DNA of 64,000 nt from Flavobacterium sp. HTF (GTDB lineage Bacteria; Bacteroidota; Bacteroidia; Flavobacteriales; Flavobacteriaceae), in the NCBI RefSeq assembly GCF_003105115.1, contig NZ_QETH01000011.1, forward strand, positions 33,256 to 97,255, given 5' to 3'. Positions 38,407 through 45,621 of the stretch are shown in pieces. The notes under the pieces were generated by a model that saw only the letters and a program-made list of their open reading frames with translations, did no database searches and was not told where the DNA came from. How positions within the stretch are numbered: position 1 is the stretch's first letter; each line of letters starts with the position of its first letter. Both the position numbers and the translations under genes were made by a program.

Positions 38407-38736
38407 ATGATAAAAGTTTCTGATACAGCCAAAAAGAAAATCATCGATTTGATGAGTGACGATGGTTTTGATGCCGCTCATGATTACGTACGCGTAGGTG
38501 TGAAAAGCGGTGGATGCTCTGGTTTGTCATATGATTTAAAATTTGACAAAACAAAAGGCGACGACGATAAAATATTTGTAGACAACGACATCACAATTGC
38601 AGTTGAGAAAAAGTCTTTTCTTTATTTAGCAGGAACAACTCTTGAGTTTTCAGGCGGATTAAACGGAAAAGGTTTTGTCTTTAACAATCCAAATGCAAGC
38701 AGAACTTGTGGTTGTGGAGAGTCATTTTCACTATAA
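38407..38736 (+). CDS. sufA: Iron-sulfur cluster assembly accessory protein (HesB/IscA/SufA family)
   Basis: A-type carrier that receives clusters from the SufBCD scaffold and passes them to apo-proteins. From the ATG at 38407 (MIKVSDTAKKKI, the normal family start; an earlier ATG at 38380 adds nine residues) the protein is 109 aa with the three invariant cysteines: Cys37 in VKSGGCSGLSY and Cys101 and Cys103 in RTCGCGESF. It is the first gene of the suf cluster, 68 bp before sufB, behind a TATCTTTG promoter box. Confidence 0.93.
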   Translation: MIKVSDTAKKKIIDLMSDDGFDAAHDYVRVGVKSGGCSGLSYDLKFDKTKGDDDKIFVDNDITIAVEKKSFLYLAGTTLEFSGGLNGKGFVFNNPNASRTCGCGESFSL

Positions 38737-38804
38737 ATAAAGAATATAAAGCTTAAATTCTTCGAAAAAATCAAACATTTCTAAGGGTTTTAAAAAACTA
38801 AAAA

Positions 38805-40253
38805 ATGTCAAAATATACTGAAGACGATTTAAAAATCGAACTCGAAACTAAAGAATACGAATACGGTTTTTATACCAATATTGAATCGGAGACGTTTCCT
38901 ATTGGCTTAAACGAGGATATCGTTAGAGCTATTTCTCTTAAAAAAGAAGAACCGGAATGGATGACTGAATGGCGCATCGAGGCTTTCCGTGCCTGGAAAG
39001 AAATGATTGAGCCTGAATGGGCAAATGTTCATTATCAAAAACCAGATTTTCAGGCCATTTCATATTACTCAGCCCCAAAACAAGTAGATCCAAACAAAAC
39101 TTTAGATGATGTTGATCCGGAACTTCTTGAAATGTACAAAAAGTTAGGAATTTCTGTAGACGAACAAAAAATGATGAACAATGTCGCTATGGATATTGTA
39201 GTCGATTCTGTTTCTGTTGCTACTACTTTCAAGAAAACATTAGGAGAAAAAGGTATTATTTTTTGCCCGATTTCTGAAGCTATAAAAGAACATCCGGAAT
39301 TGGTTCGTAAATATTTAGGAACTGTTGTACCACAAAAAGACAACTTCTACGCAGCATTAAATTCAGCGGTTTTCTCTGACGGAAGTTTTTGTTATATTCC
39401 AAAAGGCGTTCGTTGCCCAATGGAACTTTCAACCTATTTCAGAATCAATCAGGCAGGAACCGGACAATTCGAAAGAACTTTGGTTATTGCCGATGCAGGA
39501 AGTTACGTTTCTTACCTAGAAGGTTGTACCGCTCCAAGCCGTGACGAAAATCAATTACACGCTGCTGTGGTTGAACTAATCGCTTTGGATGATGCTGAAA
39601 TTAAATATTCTACCGTTCAAAACTGGTTTCCTGGAAACAAAGAAGGAAAAGGTGGAGTTTACAACTTCGTTACAAAAAGAGGTTTATGCGAAACAAACGC
39701 TAAAATCTCCTGGACACAAGTTGAAACAGGTTCTGCAGTGACCTGGAAATATCCTTCTTGTGTATTGAAAGGTGACAATTCAGTAGGAGAATTTTATTCA
39801 ATCGCTGTTACCAATAATCATCAACAGGCAGATACTGGAACTAAAATGATCCATTTAGGAAAAAACACTAAATCGACTATTATTTCTAAAGGTATTTCGG
39901 CTGGAAAATCACAAAACAGTTACCGTGGTTTAGTGCAAATTTCGCCAAGAGCGGAGAATGCAAGAAACTTTTCGCAATGTGATTCTCTTTTAATGGGAAA
40001 CAATTGTGGAGCGCATACTTTCCCTTATATCGAAAGTAAAAATCCATCCGCAAAAATAGAGCACGAAGCCACTACAAGTAAAATTGGAGAAGATCAGGTT
40101 TTTTACTGCAACCAAAGAGGTATCCCGACTGAAAAAGCGATTGCCTTAATTGTAAACGGTTTCAGTAAAGATGTATTGAACAAATTGCCAATGGAATTTG
40201 CTGTGGAAGCGCAAAAATTATTGGAGATTTCGTTAGAAGGATCTGTAGGATAA
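38805..40253 (+). CDS. sufB: Fe-S cluster assembly scaffold protein SufB
   Basis: The 482-residue SufB is the core scaffold on which clusters form as a SufBC2D complex. It matches the family throughout: the N-terminal [12 protein letters not shown], the YYSAPK segment, [59 protein letters not shown], and the C-terminal [18 protein letters not shown] and [13 protein letters not shown]. Length is normal for Bacteroidota. The sufC gene does not follow directly; three unrelated genes (antitoxin, YoeB toxin and a flavodoxin-like oxidoreductase) lie between. Confidence 0.97.
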   Translation: MSKYTEDDLKIELETKEYEYGFYTNIESETFPIGLNEDIVRAISLKKEEPEWMTEWRIEAFRAWKEMIEPEWANVHYQKPDFQAISYYSAPKQVDPNKTLDDVDPELLEMYKKLGISVDEQKMMNNVAMDIVVDSVSVATTFKKTLGEKGIIFCPISEAIKEHPELVRKYLGTVVPQKDNFYAALNSAVFSDGSFCYIPKGVRCPMELSTYFRINQAGTGQFERTLVIADAGSYVSYLEGCTAPSRDENQLHAAVVELIALDDAEIKYSTVQNWFPGNKEGKGGVYNFVTKRGLCETNAKISWTQVETGSAVTWKYPSCVLKGDNSVGEFYSIAVTNNHQQADTGTKMIHLGKNTKSTIISKGISAGKSQNSYRGLVQISPRAENARNFSQCDSLLMGNNCGAHTFPYIESKNPSAKIEHEATTSKIGEDQVFYCNQRGIPTEKAIALIVNGFSKDVLNKLPMEFAVEAQKLLEISLEGSVG

Positions 40254-40271
40254 TATTTAAACTCAATCGTT

Positions 40272-40481
40272 ATGAATATTACTTTAAAAAATGTAAACAA
40301 AAAAGATTTTCCAATTTTTAAATCATTGGCAAAATCTCTTGGTTTTGAAATTATTGAAGAGAAGGAAGAAAGCCCATACAATCCTGAATTTGTAAAAGAG
40401 ATTTTACAAGGACAAAAAGATATTAAAGAAGGTAGAGGCATCAAAATGACAATGGAGGAATTACGAGCTTTATGCAAATAA
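40272..40481 (+). CDS. Antitoxin of a YoeB-type toxin-antitoxin pair
   Basis: This 69-residue acidic protein begins 18 bp after the sufB stop and overlaps the downstream toxin by 10 nt, the usual arrangement for type II antitoxins. Residues 1-30 (MNITLKNVNKKDFPIFKSLA) may form a small DNA-binding or dimerisation unit. The C-terminal tail (PEFVKEILQGQKDIKEG, RGIKMTMEELRAL) has the antitoxin-type pattern that wraps around the toxin. Similar small proteins accompany YoeB in Flavobacteria. No dedicated promoter is evident, so transcription probably comes from suf. Confidence 0.82.
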   Translation: MNITLKNVNKKDFPIFKSLAKSLGFEIIEEKEESPYNPEFVKEILQGQKDIKEGRGIKMTMEELRALCK

Positions 40482-40744
40482 TATTTACTCCAAAAGCAAA
40501 AAAAGATTTAGATTTTTGGGTCAAATCTGGAAACAAGAATATTTTAAAGAAAATTAATGCTTTAATTGAAGACATACAACTTCATCCATTTAGTGGAATT
40601 GGAAAACCAGAACAATTAAAATATAATTTGTCTGGAGTATGGTCAAGAAGAATTGATCAAGAGCATCGATTAGTATATGAAATTATTGACGAAGACACAA
40701 TTGAAATACTAAATCTCCTTTCATTAAAAGGGCATTACGAATAA
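40472..40744 (+). CDS. yoeB: Txe/YoeB-family endoribonuclease toxin
   Basis: The 90-residue toxin contains the full YoeB signature: FTPKAKKDLDFW near the start, KKINALIEDIQLHPFSGIGK, PEQLKYNLSGVWSRRIDQEH with RLVYEI, and the C-terminal GHYE. YoeB enzymes bind the ribosome and cleave mRNA at the A site when the antitoxin is lost. Catalytic residues of the family (Glu in the HPFxGxGKPE loop, Arg in SRRID, His near the C-terminus, Tyr at the end) are all present, so the toxin looks functional. It is embedded in the suf operon between sufB and sufC. Confidence 0.95.
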   Translation: MQIIFTPKAKKDLDFWVKSGNKNILKKINALIEDIQLHPFSGIGKPEQLKYNLSGVWSRRIDQEHRLVYEIIDEDTIEILNLLSLKGHYE

Positions 40745-40750
40745 GTATTA

Positions 40751-41239
40751 ATGGAAAATAAAAAAGTCATCATTTTAGGTTCATCCAGAAAAAATGGAAA
40801 CACAACAAAAATTGTGGATGAAATTTCTAAGGAGCATCATATTGATGTAGTGAATTTAAGTGATTACAATATTTCGTATTATGATTACGAAAGCAAAAAT
40901 ATAGACGATGATTTTCTTCCTTTAATAAGACGAATACTGGAAGAATACGACACTTTACTTTTTGCAACGCCGGTTTATTGGTACAATATGAGCGGTATTA
41001 TGAAGGTTTTCTTTGATCGTATTTCAGATTTAATCCGAATTGAAAAAGAAACCGGAAGAAAACTAAGAGGAAAGAAAATTGGAGTGATTACAAATTCACA
41101 CGATAATGAAATCGAAGACAGTTTTTACATTCCGTTCAAAAAATCAGCCGATTATTTAGGCATGGAATATTTAGGACACGCGCATTTTAATGCCAACATC
41201 CTAAACCAACAAACAAAAATAGAATTGACATTTATATAA
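40751..41239 (+). CDS. Flavodoxin-like NAD(P)H-dependent oxidoreductase
   Basis: This 162-residue protein has the FMN-reductase/flavodoxin fold. The FMN phosphate-binding loop is GSSRKNGNTTKIV (residues about 9-21), and the isoalloxazine-contacting loop is ATPVYWYNMSGIMKVFFDR, a hallmark of this family. It begins 6 bp after the YoeB stop and ends 12 bp before sufC, so it is cotranscribed with suf. A role as electron donor for cluster assembly is possible from position alone, but the gene could equally have arrived with the toxin-antitoxin pair. Substrate unknown. Confidence 0.85.
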   Translation: MENKKVIILGSSRKNGNTTKIVDEISKEHHIDVVNLSDYNISYYDYESKNIDDDFLPLIRRILEEYDTLLFATPVYWYNMSGIMKVFFDRISDLIRIEKETGRKLRGKKIGVITNSHDNEIEDSFYIPFKKSADYLGMEYLGHAHFNANILNQQTKIELTFI

Positions 41240-41251
41240 AATAAAAAAACA

Positions 41252-41998
41252 ATGTTATCAATAAAAAACCTTCACGCCTCAATTGGTGATAAAGAAATCC
41301 TGAAAGGAATTAATATAGAAGTTAAAGCTGGCGAAGTACACGCTATCATGGGACCAAACGGTTCTGGAAAAAGTACACTTTCGGCTGTTATTGCCGGAAA
41401 CGAAAACTACGAAGTTACGGATGGAGAAGTTTTCCTTGACGGAGAAGATCTTGCTGATTTAGCTCCGGAAGAAAGAGCACATAAAGGAGTTTTCCTTTCT
41501 TTTCAATATCCTGTAGAAATTCCTGGAGTTAGTGTAACTAATTTCATGAAAACGGCCATCAACGAAACTCGTAAAGCTAACGGTCAGGAAGAAATGCCAG
41601 CGAACGAAATGTTGAAAGTAATTCGTGAGAAATCGGAATTATTAGAAATTGATCGTAAATTTTTATCTCGTTCTTTAAATGAAGGTTTTTCCGGAGGAGA
41701 GAAAAAAAGAAACGAAATTTTTCAAATGGCAATGTTAGAGCCAAAATTAGCGATTCTTGACGAAACCGATTCTGGTCTTGATATCGACGCTTTAAGAATT
41801 GTAGCTAACGGAGTGAACAAATTAAAAAGCGACAAAAACGCAATCATTGTTATCACACACTACCAACGTTTGTTAGATTATATCGTTCCTGATTTCGTTC
41901 ACGTTCTTTACAACGGAAGAATCGTAAAATCCGGAGGAAAAGAATTGGCTTACGAGTTAGAAGAAAAAGGATACGACTGGATTAAGGCAGAGAACTAA
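41252..41998 (+). CDS. sufC: Fe-S cluster assembly ATPase SufC
   Basis: The 248-residue ABC-type ATPase drives conformational change in the SufBCD complex. Walker A is GPNGSGKST (residues 34-42), the Q-loop lies in FLSFQYPVEIPG, the signature is EGFSGGEKKRNEIFQM, Walker B is LAILDETDSGLD and the switch His is in IVITHYQRLLDYI. All residues needed for ATP hydrolysis are intact. Its stop codon is followed, after 2 nt, by the left arm of the repeat element that carries the four-helix-bundle gene, so sufC and sufD are 582 bp apart. Confidence 0.97.
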   Translation: MLSIKNLHASIGDKEILKGINIEVKAGEVHAIMGPNGSGKSTLSAVIAGNENYEVTDGEVFLDGEDLADLAPEERAHKGVFLSFQYPVEIPGVSVTNFMKTAINETRKANGQEEMPANEMLKVIREKSELLEIDRKFLSRSLNEGFSGGEKKRNEIFQMAMLEPKLAILDETDSGLDIDALRIVANGVNKLKSDKNAIIVITHYQRLLDYIVPDFVHVLYNGRIVKSGGKELAYELEEKGYDWIKAEN

Positions 41999-41999
41999 A

Positions 42000-42021
42000 A
42001 TTTGTTTCAGGTTTCATGTTT
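42000..42021. repeat. Left arm of the element around the four-helix-bundle gene
   Basis: ATTTGTTTCAGGTTTCA at 42000-42016 is identical to the left end of the solo palindrome at 48118-48134. The next bases match the arm up to 42021 with one mismatch. It begins 2 nt after the sufC stop codon, exactly as the solo copy does after the sufT stop. Confidence 0.75.
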
Positions 42022-42083
42022 TTTTTAGTTTCAAGTTGAACTACATTTTGTAAGTTTAAACTTAAATTACTAAAATAGAAATT

Positions 42084-42473
42084 ATGGCAACAATAACTCG
42101 ATTTGAGGATTTAGAAATTTGGAAAGAAGCTCGACGATTAGCAAAGGAAATTCATCTCATTGCAGTTCAAACAGAGTTAAAATCAGATCTCAAATTTAAA
42201 AATCAAATAAAAGATTCTTCGGGTTCCGTAATGGATAATATTGCTGAAGGTTTTGAAAGAGATGGGAATTTAGAATTTCGACAATTTTTATCTATCGCAA
42301 AAGGTTCAGCCGGAGAAACAAGATCTCAGTTATATCGTGTTTTTGATTTTGAATATATTTCGGAACAAAAATTCGAAGCTTTAAAAACAGATTATGAAAA
42401 TTTAAGTGGCAAAATAAAAAACTTTATCACTTACCTAAATAAAAAAGATTTCAAAGGAAATAAGTTTCAATAG
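42084..42473 (+). CDS. Four-helix-bundle protein of the 23S-rRNA intervening-sequence (IVP) family
   Basis: The 129-residue helical protein matches the IVP/S23 family (also related to the Avd protein of diversity-generating retroelements): [17 protein letters not shown] at the start, [20 protein letters not shown], then [20 protein letters not shown] and [14 protein letters not shown]. The function is unknown; members occur in rRNA intervening sequences and as solitary chromosomal genes, probably binding nucleic acid through basic surfaces. Here it sits alone between sufC and sufD, framed by inverted-repeat arms (42000-42021 and 42536-42559), with a second partial 3' end just downstream. These signs point to insertion as a unit and not to a role in Fe-S assembly. 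Confidence 0.9.
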   Translation: MATITRFEDLEIWKEARRLAKEIHLIAVQTELKSDLKFKNQIKDSSGSVMDNIAEGFERDGNLEFRQFLSIAKGSAGETRSQLYRVFDFEYISEQKFEALKTDYENLSGKIKNFITYLNKKDFKGNKFQ

Positions 42474-42506
42474 AAAAACCTGAAACAAAAAACCTGAAAT
42501 AAAATG

Positions 42507-42542
42507 GATTTCAAAGGAATTAAGTTCCAGCAGTCAACCTGA
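42507..42542 (+). pseudogene. Remnant 3' end of a second IVP gene
   Basis: Bases 42507-42529 match 42447-42469, the last codons of the intact gene, at 21 of 23 positions. In frame the remnant reads DFKGIKFQQST then stop, against DFKGNKFQ then stop in the intact gene. Its TGA lies inside the right repeat arm. Each copy is followed by CCTGAAAC after 8-9 nt, so this is a direct repeat of about 60 bp or the tail of a deleted paralogue. Confidence 0.65.
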
Positions 42543-42559
42543 AACTTGAAACCTGAAAC
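42536..42559. repeat. Right arm of the element around the four-helix-bundle gene
   Basis: These 24 bases (beginning AACCTGAAACTTG and ending AACCTGAAAC) are identical to the right arm of the solo palindrome at 48150-48173. Shorter CCTGAAAC words also occur at 42479-42486 and, with one change, near 42493. The arm ends 21 bp before the sufD start codon. Confidence 0.8.
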
Positions 42560-42580
42560 ACCGAAGGAAACAAAAGAACA

Positions 42581-43897
42581 ATGGATTTAAAAGAAAAATT
42601 AGTATCGTCTTTTATGGCTTTTGAAGAGCGTGTCGATGTACATTCAGATTTACATGACATACGCACAAATGCCTTAAAAAACTTCGAAAATAAAGGTTTC
42701 CCAACCAAAAAAGAAGAAGCTTGGAAATATACATCGCTAAATGCCATCTTAAAAAATGACTTTACGGTTTTTCCAAAGCAGGAAAATGCAATCGAATTTA
42801 ATCAGGTAAAAAAATACTTTTTACACGAAATTGATACTTACAAATTAGTATTTATCGACGGTGTTTTTAGTTCGCATTTGTCTTCTACAACGCATGACGG
42901 AATCGATGTTTGCTTGATGTCATCGGCATTGACCAAGCCAAAATATAAAATGATTATTGATACTTACTTTAATCAAATCGCCAGTAAAGATGATAGCTTG
43001 ACTTCATTGAATACTGCATTTGCAAGTGAAGGTGCTTTTATCAATATTCCGCAGAAAAAAGTGGCTGACAAACCAATTGAGATTATGTATTTCTCAACAG
43101 GAAACGAAGCGGCTTTAATGGTTCAGCCAAGAAATTTGGTAATTGTGGGTGAAAATTCACATGTTCAAATTATCGAACGTCACCAAAGTTTGAATGAAAA
43201 TCCGGTTTTAACCAATTCGGTTACTGAGATTTTTGCTCAAAAACGTGCGATTGTTGACTATTATAAAATTCAAAACGATAATAGTGAAGCCAATTTAATT
43301 GACAACACTTACGTTTCGCAACAACAAGAAAGTCATGCTTATGTTCATACTTTCTCTTTTGGTGGAAATTTAACTCGTAACAACTTAAACTTCTATCACT
43401 TTGGTGAAAGATTAACCAGTACGTTAAACGGAATTTCGATCTTAAATGACAAACAACACGTTGACCATTATACTTTGGTCAACCACGCAACGCCAAATTG
43501 CGAAAGTTTCCAGGATTATAAAGGAATTTTCTCTGATCGTTCGACAGGAGTTTTCAACGGAAAAGTTTTGGTAGAAAAAGAAGCTCAAAAAACAAATGCT
43601 TTCCAAAAAAGCAACAATATTTTATTGAGCGATAAAGCTACAATCAACGCAAAACCACAATTGGAGATTTTTGCAGATGACGTAAAATGTTCGCACGGTT
43701 GTACCGTTGGACAGTTGGATGAAACAGCAATGTTCTATATGCAGTCTCGTGGAATTCCTCAAAAAGAAGCTAAAGCTTTATTGATGTACGCATTCTCAAA
43801 TGCCGTGATCGAAAGCATTAAAATACCAGAATTAAAACAAAGAATTACTAAAATCATTGCCATGAAATTAGGCGTGAATTTAGGATTTGATTTGTAG
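42581..43897 (+). CDS. sufD: Fe-S cluster assembly protein SufD
   Basis: The 438-residue SufD pairs with SufB in the scaffold and helps iron entry. Family features: an N-terminal helical region (NALKNFENKGFPTKKEEAWKY, the conserved P-x-x-K-x-E-x-W-K-Y), a beta-helix core (ERLTSTLNGISILNDKQHVD, CESFQDYKGIFSDRSTGVFN, GKVLVEKEAQKTNAFQKSNN) and the ending DDVKCSHGCTVGQLDE with FYMQSRGIPQKEAKALLMYA. The conserved Cys and His in KCSHGCT are retained. A strong terminator follows, so sufD ends the first transcription unit; sufS restarts after a reverse-strand gene. Confidence 0.97.
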   Translation: MDLKEKLVSSFMAFEERVDVHSDLHDIRTNALKNFENKGFPTKKEEAWKYTSLNAILKNDFTVFPKQENAIEFNQVKKYFLHEIDTYKLVFIDGVFSSHLSSTTHDGIDVCLMSSALTKPKYKMIIDTYFNQIASKDDSLTSLNTAFASEGAFINIPQKKVADKPIEIMYFSTGNEAALMVQPRNLVIVGENSHVQIIERHQSLNENPVLTNSVTEIFAQKRAIVDYYKIQNDNSEANLIDNTYVSQQQESHAYVHTFSFGGNLTRNNLNFYHFGERLTSTLNGISILNDKQHVDHYTLVNHATPNCESFQDYKGIFSDRSTGVFNGKVLVEKEAQKTNAFQKSNNILLSDKATINAKPQLEIFADDVKCSHGCTVGQLDETAMFYMQSRGIPQKEAKALLMYAFSNAVIESIKIPELKQRITKIIAMKLGVNLGFDL

Positions 43898-43920
43898 CAG
43901 ATTCTATTTATAAAGACAAA

Positions 43921-43956
43921 AAACCGATAAGCTTTTAAAGTTTATCGGTTTTTTTG
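43921..43956 (+). terminator. Rho-independent terminator after sufD
   Basis: AAACCGATAA at 43921-43930 pairs with TTATCGGTTT at 43942-43951, with an additional inner CTTT/AAAG pairing, and is followed by Ts. It divides the suf cluster into two transcription units. Confidence 0.92.
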
Positions 43957-43964
43957 TTTGCTAC

Positions 43965-44039
43965 TCCTGCAAGGTTTCCAAAACCTTGTAGGTATTATTT
44001 ACGTTTCTATACCTACAAGGTTTTGGAAACCTTGCAGGA
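43965..44039. repeat. 31-bp perfect inverted repeat, CCTTGCAGG type
   Basis: Perfect 31-bp arms at 43965-43995 (starting TCCTGCAAGGTTTCC) and 44009-44039, separated by 13 nt. Within each arm AAGGTTT and AAACCTT form a smaller nested palindrome. It fills the convergent gap between sufD and the serine hydrolase gene and ends 13 bp from the latter's stop codon. Confidence 0.9.
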
Positions 44040-44051
44040 AGGGAACAATTT

Positions 44052-45401
44052 TTATTTCTTCACACTCTCAATAATCCCCTTCAAAAACCCATTAAAATCA
44101 AATCCCGGCTCCTCTTCCTTCACTCCCATTCTCACGATTACCATATCTAAAGACGGAATAATCGCCACCATTTGTCCTTGATATCCACTGCAATAAAACA
44201 TATCACGTGGAACATCTGGAAATTTTCCTCCGGCATTTAGCCAAAATTGCGCTCCATATTTTCCTTCAGAAGTATTGGTTGGAGTTGCTGTGTATTTTAC
44301 CCAGCTTTCGTCCAGAATTTGTTCGCCGTTCCAATTTCCTTTATGAAGATATAATAATCCAAATTTCGACCAATCTCTTGGCGTTGCCCAACCGTAAGAT
44401 GAACCTACAAAAGTGCCAGACATATCTTGTTCGACGATCATCGAATTCATTCCGATTTTGTCGATTATGGCGCTGTACCAAAAATCAAGATATTCCTGTT
44501 GTGTTTTAAATTGTCTTCTCAAAATCAGAGACAATAAATTGGTTGTTCCGGATGAATAATTCCAATGTGTGTTGGGCTTAAACTGAGCCGGCTTATCCAA
44601 TTGTACTTTTCCCATATCTTCTGCCTGGAAAAGCATTTTTGTAGCGTCACAAATGGTACTGTAATTTTCCTCCCATTCTAACCCGGAATTCATGTGAAGC
44701 AAATCATTGATCGTAATAATTTTACGCTCATCGTTTTGCCATTCTTTGATTGGTGCTGGTTTGTAAATATCGATTTTTCCTTGTTTCGCCAAAACTCCAA
44801 AAGCCGAACTTGTGATACTTTTTGTCATCGACCAGCCTAAAATTTTGCTGTCTTTATTGAAACCCGTGTCGTATTTTTCACCAATCAATTTATCTTTATA
44901 TAAAACGACAACGGCACGTGTACGTTTTGTTTTTCCACCATTTTTATCAAAAGAATCATCAATAGCTTTTTTTAATTTTGAGTAATCAACATCTGCGAAA
45001 ACGGAATCTTTCGGTTCATTATTTCCATATGGAAAAGGAAGATTATTGACCAATTTTGTTCTTTTTGGAAGTAAGTAAGGCTTTGAAGCATCAAAATTAT
45101 CATTGATCAAAGTTGCCCCAAGACCTTCTCTGTAAATCGCTTTTCGTTCTTTCAGTCCATAAACAGAAGAAACAGCAAATTTTCCCGCATCATTAATTGA
45201 ATTTTCCGCCAAATCTATCATATCGATATCATTGTCCGTTTTCTGAATTAAGTCTAAGGGGCGATTATCCAGAAAATGTCCTGATGCTACACTCTTAGCC
45301 GAAAAACCGGAGATTAAATCCAGCTTTGGATAAGTGGTAAATCCGAAATACAAAAAGGCAAGAACCAAAACAAGCAGAAGTACTTTGAGAATTTTTTTCA
45401 T
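44052..45401 (-). CDS. Membrane-anchored serine hydrolase (beta-lactamase / NylB-like fold)
   Basis: The 449-residue protein begins with a hydrophobic helix (VLLLVLVLAFLYFGFTTYPK) that acts as signal anchor or signal peptide. The nucleophile motif S191-M-T-K194 lies in LGWSMTKSITSSAFG. The second motif reads Y282-S-S in HWNYSSGTTNLLS, so the usual Asn of YxN is Ser, as in some 6-aminohexanoate-hydrolase-type members. The LLHMNSGLEWEE block corresponds to the LLTHTSGL element. Function could be esterase, amidase or peptidase; substrate is unknown. It is on the opposite strand inside the suf cluster, separating sufD from sufS. Confidence 0.87.
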   Translation of the reverse strand: MKKILKVLLLVLVLAFLYFGFTTYPKLDLISGFSAKSVASGHFLDNRPLDLIQKTDNDIDMIDLAENSINDAGKFAVSSVYGLKERKAIYREGLGATLINDNFDASKPYLLPKRTKLVNNLPFPYGNNEPKDSVFADVDYSKLKKAIDDSFDKNGGKTKRTRAVVVLYKDKLIGEKYDTGFNKDSKILGWSMTKSITSSAFGVLAKQGKIDIYKPAPIKEWQNDERKIITINDLLHMNSGLEWEENYSTICDATKMLFQAEDMGKVQLDKPAQFKPNTHWNYSSGTTNLLSLILRRQFKTQQEYLDFWYSAIIDKIGMNSMIVEQDMSGTFVGSSYGWATPRDWSKFGLLYLHKGNWNGEQILDESWVKYTATPTNTSEGKYGAQFWLNAGGKFPDVPRDMFYCSGYQGQMVAIIPSLDMVIVRMGVKEEEPGFDFNGFLKGIIESVKK

Positions 45402-45561
45402 GATGTATTAGATATTTTTAATGCAATATAAATAATTTATGTTCATGATTTTAGAAGTCAAATTATAATTCTGGTTCGGATAATTCAGAAAAGGGATTTG
45501 ATTTTTAAGGAATCAGCATTTAGGCCTGCAATCAATGGTGCTATAAAAGGAAATTATAGAA

Positions 45562-45596
45562 TTGCCGTAGAAACCAATTTAGTTTTAGTACTTTTG
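45562..45596 (+). promoter_or_regulatory. Probable promoter of the second suf transcription unit
   Basis: TACTTTTG at 45589-45596 matches TAnnTTTG exactly, 25 nt before the sufS start codon. A TTG at 45562-45564 lies 24 nt upstream, slightly further than usual. The position after a terminator and a reverse-strand gene makes an independent sufS promoter necessary. Confidence 0.55.
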
Positions 45597-45621
45597 TAAA
45601 TAGATTTTTTCTAAATAAGAC

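Noticed and set aside
42000..42559. Interpretation of the IVP element as an ordinary insertion sequence
   Set aside because: There is no transposase gene and no target-site duplication at the outer ends (flanks AAA before the left arm and ACCGAAGG after the right arm). It can only be a non-autonomous element at most.
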